Assembly (NCBI GenBank): GCA_018136815.1 | Contig: CM030933.1 | Location: forward strand, 4,692,557 to 4,756,556 | Length of the DNA stretch: 64,000 nucleotides | Source: Isochrysis galbana | Taxonomy: Eukaryota > Haptophyta > Isochrysidales > Isochrysidaceae | Direction: 5' to 3' | Shown: positions 60,593 to 64,000 of the stretch, one piece after another | Position numbering within the stretch: position 1 is the stretch's first letter | Layout of the letters: every line of letters starts with the position of its first letter | Translations under genes and position numbers: made by a program | The notes under the pieces: generated by a model | Told to the model about the DNA's origin: nothing | Database searches by the model: none | The model's input: the letters and a program-made list of their open reading frames with translations, nothing else

Positions 60593-62526
60593 ATGTCCGC
60601 CGCTCTGCCGAGCGCCCGCCCGCCCATCGCAGAGACCGAGCGAGTCGTCGTAGGGCTCCGACCGAAGCCTCTACCAGGTGTGAGAGAGTGCCCTGCCTCG
60701 TCGCCCGTCCCCCGTTCTCCCTCCCCTCCCCTCCTCTTTCTGTGGTCACACGCTCGCTCGCACGCATTCTGACACACGTTGCCCTCTTTTGGTTGGACCT
60801 ACTTCTCCCGTTCTCTTTCTCTGTCTCTCTTCATTCCTGCTCCTCTCAGCGCATGTTGCCTGGACGGCCGCCCTCTCCCGATCCTTGGCATGTGCAGACA
60901 AAGACACACGCCCTCTCAGATCCTCAGCCCATCCTGCCCGCCTGCCCACCCTCTTTGCATTGGGCGTGTCGGCTGCCTCCTTCACCCGATCCCCATCCGA
61001 TTACAGGCACGATCATTGGCATCGTGTGGGCTGGAGGCGACGGTGAGCATGACTACACAGGCATCGCAATCGTCGTGCTTTCATGGCCTTCCGACCCAAA
61101 TGGCACATTCCGCGCCGTCCCGCTGGTGGACGACGGCTGCGCGGAGAGCATCCGCAAAAAGGGACGCCACATCCCTATGCCTGCACAGCTCATCGAGGTG
61201 AGCGATACCAACGACTGGTACCCGCTAGCCATCAAGGACTTCGAGGAGCTGATCCGGCTGCTGGTCCGGGAAGGCAAGAGCCACTCTATCCGCAAACAAC
61301 ACTCCGTCGTCATCACGTGCCCACTCAGCAGCGCCGAACACGCCGTCCTGATCGCCATCAGCATGAAGAAGCTAGGCCGCGGCATCGAGCACATCCAATT
61401 CATTGACTGCATGACAATGCACAAGATGGGCGATCACAAGTTCTATAGTGTGGACACCCTCTTGGACTACCTGCAAAACAATGCGCTCGGCACCGGAGCC
61501 CACCTTGACCACAATGGCTATATGACGCACTACAGGCCGGGCGGCGTGGCGTGGTGGGAGTTGGCCGACAGCGACGCGCACGTCAATGGCGATGAGCGCG
61601 TCCTAGTCCGGCAAAAGGCCGATGGCAACCCCCGGGCGATGCCGCCAGCCGCCTCCAATGCGGCGGTAGCGTTCACGCTCTCGCAATCGCCCATGACCGA
61701 CGATGAGGCTCCCTTCGACGCGAGTTGCCCTGAAGGTGTAAGAGCGGATCACCCTCAGCTCGAGCCCACACATGAGCCGTCCGCGGCTGAAGCAAAGCTG
61801 GCCTCGCCGTGCGCACCGGCTTCCCCTGCTTTAAGTGCGTTATCAGACAATGATCAGGCTTCGGCCTCGGAACACACGGAATGTATCGAGCCACTGCCTC
61901 CGCACACCTCAGATAGCGCACGTGCTGAGAGGGCTCCCGGCTGCTCCCATGAAGACCCTGTGAGGCCGCATCCGCCCAAAGCAGGACACGGCTCAATGCC
62001 AGGCACGCCAACGTCACCTGCTACGCGTGCCACGGCGGCCACCGAGCAACCATCGGCCTCTGAGACGGAGGGCCTCGACAGAGAACAGGCAAGATCGCAA
62101 CGGAGACGGCCGTTTGATCTCGACTCTGGGAGCACCGCCCACGACGGCCGCCTCTTGAGCCAGGCCGACGTGCAGAGGGCAAGCAAAGAGCGCAAGACCC
62201 AAGACGCCAAATGGAAGGCGGCGGTAATGCAGGCGGCTGAAGTGATAGAGGGGATGATTGACAAAGGGTCCTCTCCCGATTATTATCCGCCGTGCGGCAG
62301 CGGCTCCAAGCGCAGGCGCTCCGTGGACGGTGAGAAGTTGCTTGACGAGGTTATGGCCGATGTGAGAGAACGGCTACTCTTGCCCCACCTCCAAAGCGCC
62401 CTTGCCGCCCGCGAATACGAGGAAGCAGCGAAAGCAACTCTCGCTAGCCAAGAGGCCTATCAGTTCCACTTAGAAAATTTCAAGGAGGCTCGGGCCAACT
62501 TTCAGGCCTCGAGGCCTTCCTATTGA
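60593..62526 (+). CDS. Two-exon gene, globular N-domain plus disordered linker and helical C-terminus, family unknown
   Basis: Exon 1 60593-60677 and exon 2 61007-62526 join in phase 1 across a 329-bp intron (CCAG|GTGTGAG to GATTACAG|GC), giving 534 aa. Residues 29-205 look folded (GTIIGIVWAGGDGEHDYTGI, YPLAIKDFEELIRLLVREGK, QHSVVITCPLSSAEHAVLIA, GRGIEHIQFIDCMTMHKMGD). Residues 210-400 are Ser/Ala/Pro-rich and disordered. The C-terminus is charged helix (KERKTQDAKWKAAVMQAAEV, LQSALAAREYEEAAKATLAS) with a basic KRRR near 463 that could be a nuclear signal. I do not recognise the N-domain. Starting further upstream would translate the TC microsatellite, so the ATG at 60593 plus splicing is preferred. 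Confidence 0.6.
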
Positions 62527-63159
62527 CCGAGAAATGGCGTGGCTGCCGACCGGCCTTCTCGATGGGTGGGTGGGTTGGCATCGAGGTTGCTCGCAAAGAC
62601 TGAGCGGAGCTTGTCGTTCTCTTGCCCTCCACCACCACCAATAAAGGCGCAGCCTTGGTGCGGACCAAGCAAAGGGGATTTCCCCCCCCAACATCTGAGA
62701 TGGGCACACGCAATGGTGGCCTACAACTTGCTGTTCTGTTTCCGTCCATGCAACACACCAAGCGAGATGATTCGCAGTCTCGCGGCTTCCTCATCGTTCC
62801 TTCCCTTTTTGATGTGATGATGGTGCAGGAATTTATGAGAGTGGGCGTCGTGCAATCCCTAGTGGTCTCGTGCCTTCATTGTGATGGCGTCGCCGCTGCG
62901 AGGGAATAGGAATGCTTCCGATGACCATTGACCGGCTACAACGACGACTAGAAGCATTGCGGAGAGCGGCTGTGAGAACGAAGGCGGGGGGGGGGGGGGC
63001 GTGAAGTCGAAAGCGCCGAAAGCTGGCGTCTATACATAGCTTTTCTTTCCTTTTCGTGAGGTTTTGATTCTTGCGACCCCGATCTGATGGGAATATCCTA
63101 CCAGGTTACTTCATCCATAAGCGCTATAGCTCAAAAACTACCATGATTTTCTGGACTCT
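62527..63159. other. 3' flank / intergenic
   Basis: Presumed 3' UTR, then spacer with a G12 run at about 62986. No gene. Confidence 0.4.
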
Positions 63160-63971
63160 AAGGTCGTTTGCCTTCATTTGGTACCCCTCGTTTCCAAATA
63201 CGCGATGCGTCGGTACAAAAAAATCTTATTGTATTTGAGCAAAGGCACCCACCTCACAGTGCTCAACCATGTCTATAAATGGAATGGCGGCTGATGATGT
63301 AGTTCTCAAGCGATTGCAATGGATCATAAAGAAGATGGACGATAACTTTAAAAAATTCATCTTACCTCTCTTTCCGCCATATGCCAATTCTAAATCTGCC
63401 ATGTAGGTTATGGCGGAAGCATTGGACAGGCATCAGTCCGCCGCCGCCGGTTGGGGTCAACCCGTCTAACCCAAAGTTTTCGACGTACACTGTCGAATGT
63501 CAGTTCTTATTCAGTTTATTAGATTTCAAGCACAATACGGACATTAAAGACAACTTACACAGAATTTGCGAGATTGATAAATCATTCACAGGACCAGACC
63601 CCAGGGGTAGCCCGACATGCGAGAGAGTATGCGAAAATGGCGGCTCAGTTCAAAGAACGAGTGGATTCTTACACAACTATGGTAAGTACCCTTGAGAAAT
63701 TGGCCCAGAAAGCACCCGAACCAATTTCGTTTAGGGACGCTGTCTCAAGCATTCTCGATGAGGAATGGAAAGCTTTGTCGCTTTGTCTAAAGCTCTGGAA
63801 GAGATTGACACATTGGACTTGAAGCTGATGAGGGCTCACGTAACCCATATCGAGAAATTCGTACTTACCAACCCTGAAATTAGCACTCACTTAAAAACAA
63901 AGCTGCGAGAATTCCAGAAACAATACGACCAAGTCTTAGAAGACTACCTCCCGGTATTCAATAAAAGCTGA
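63160..63971 (+). pseudogene. Decayed helical protein gene, copy 2 (inverse of 35.1-35.8 kb)
   Basis: Begins MSINGMAADDVVLKRLQWII at 63271. Coding-like segments then jump between frames: YTVECQFLFSLLDFKHNTD, YAKMAAQFKERVDSYTTM, ISFRDAVSSILDEEWKA, and finally LSKALEEIDTLDLKLMRAHV, HLKTKLREFQKQYDQVLEDY with TGA at 63969-63971. At least three frameshifts plus a stop after KSAM. The predicted ancestral protein is all-helical. Family not recognised; two rearranged copies in one window suggest it belongs to a mobile or amplified sequence. Confidence 0.5.
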
Positions 63972-64000
63972 AGCTGCTATCACTACTTAGCAATAACACT

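Overview
The window is nuclear DNA from a GC-rich unicellular eukaryote, most likely a microalga such as a haptophyte (inference). The protein genes are intron-poor and carry a few short introns (about 110-330 bp) with GT-AG or GC-AG borders. They encode eukaryotic families: a GT77-like glycosyltransferase, phosphoserine phosphatase, a DEAD-box helicase and a zinc-knuckle/UBA protein. Between them lie remnants of copia, gypsy, non-LTR, hAT and TTAA-type (piggyBac-like) elements. There are no bacterial operons, CRISPR arrays or rRNA genes, and I found no convincing tRNA.

Layout. 0.3-2.7 kb: three-exon GT77-like gene. 3.9-7.5 kb: an internally deleted non-LTR retrotransposon (R1) with a 15-bp target-site duplication, inserted upstream of a small coiled-coil gene (7.6-8.1 kb). 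8.4-9.4 kb: inverted fragment R2 of the same family. 10.1-12.6 kb: a hAT transposon. 13.3-13.5 kb: R3. 14.5 kb: a small Cys-rich membrane protein gene inside a segment repeated in inverted orientation at 44 kb. 15.5-19.3 kb: nested copia remnants. 20-21.6 kb: a Cys-rich/beta-propeller protein. 21.8-23.7 kb: a large foldback palindrome bounded by TTAA. 23.8-25.5 kb: two head-to-head Ser-rich genes. 26.3-29.9 kb: R4 and R5. 30.1-33.2 kb: phosphoserine phosphatase and an SDR enzyme. 33.8-36.2 kb: R6, a cytochrome b561-type exon and R7. 37.4-40.4 kb: zinc-knuckle/UBA gene. 41.6-43.3 kb: a diverged foldback arm and R8. 46.6-49.2 kb: two hAT remnants, a hAT-type MITE and a piggyBac-like zinc ribbon. 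50.3-54.0 kb: ankyrin-DEAD helicase fusion. 55.1-57.6 kb: a hAT gene split by R9, then gypsy and copia fragments. 60.6-62.5 kb: a two-exon gene of unknown family. 63.2-64 kb: a decayed gene related to one at 35 kb.

The host genes are not functionally linked; each appears to be an independent transcription unit. What ties the window together is the repeat content. The most notable item is one non-LTR family, seen in nine pieces (R1-R9). Its 5' ends carry a short hairpin just before an ATGGAGC start, and the hairpin's sequence varies while its pairing is kept. Its 3' ends finish in poly(T), not poly(A), on the coding strand. Several host genes also have long pyrimidine-rich leaders on their coding strand. 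All identifications come from reading the sequence; no database search was possible.
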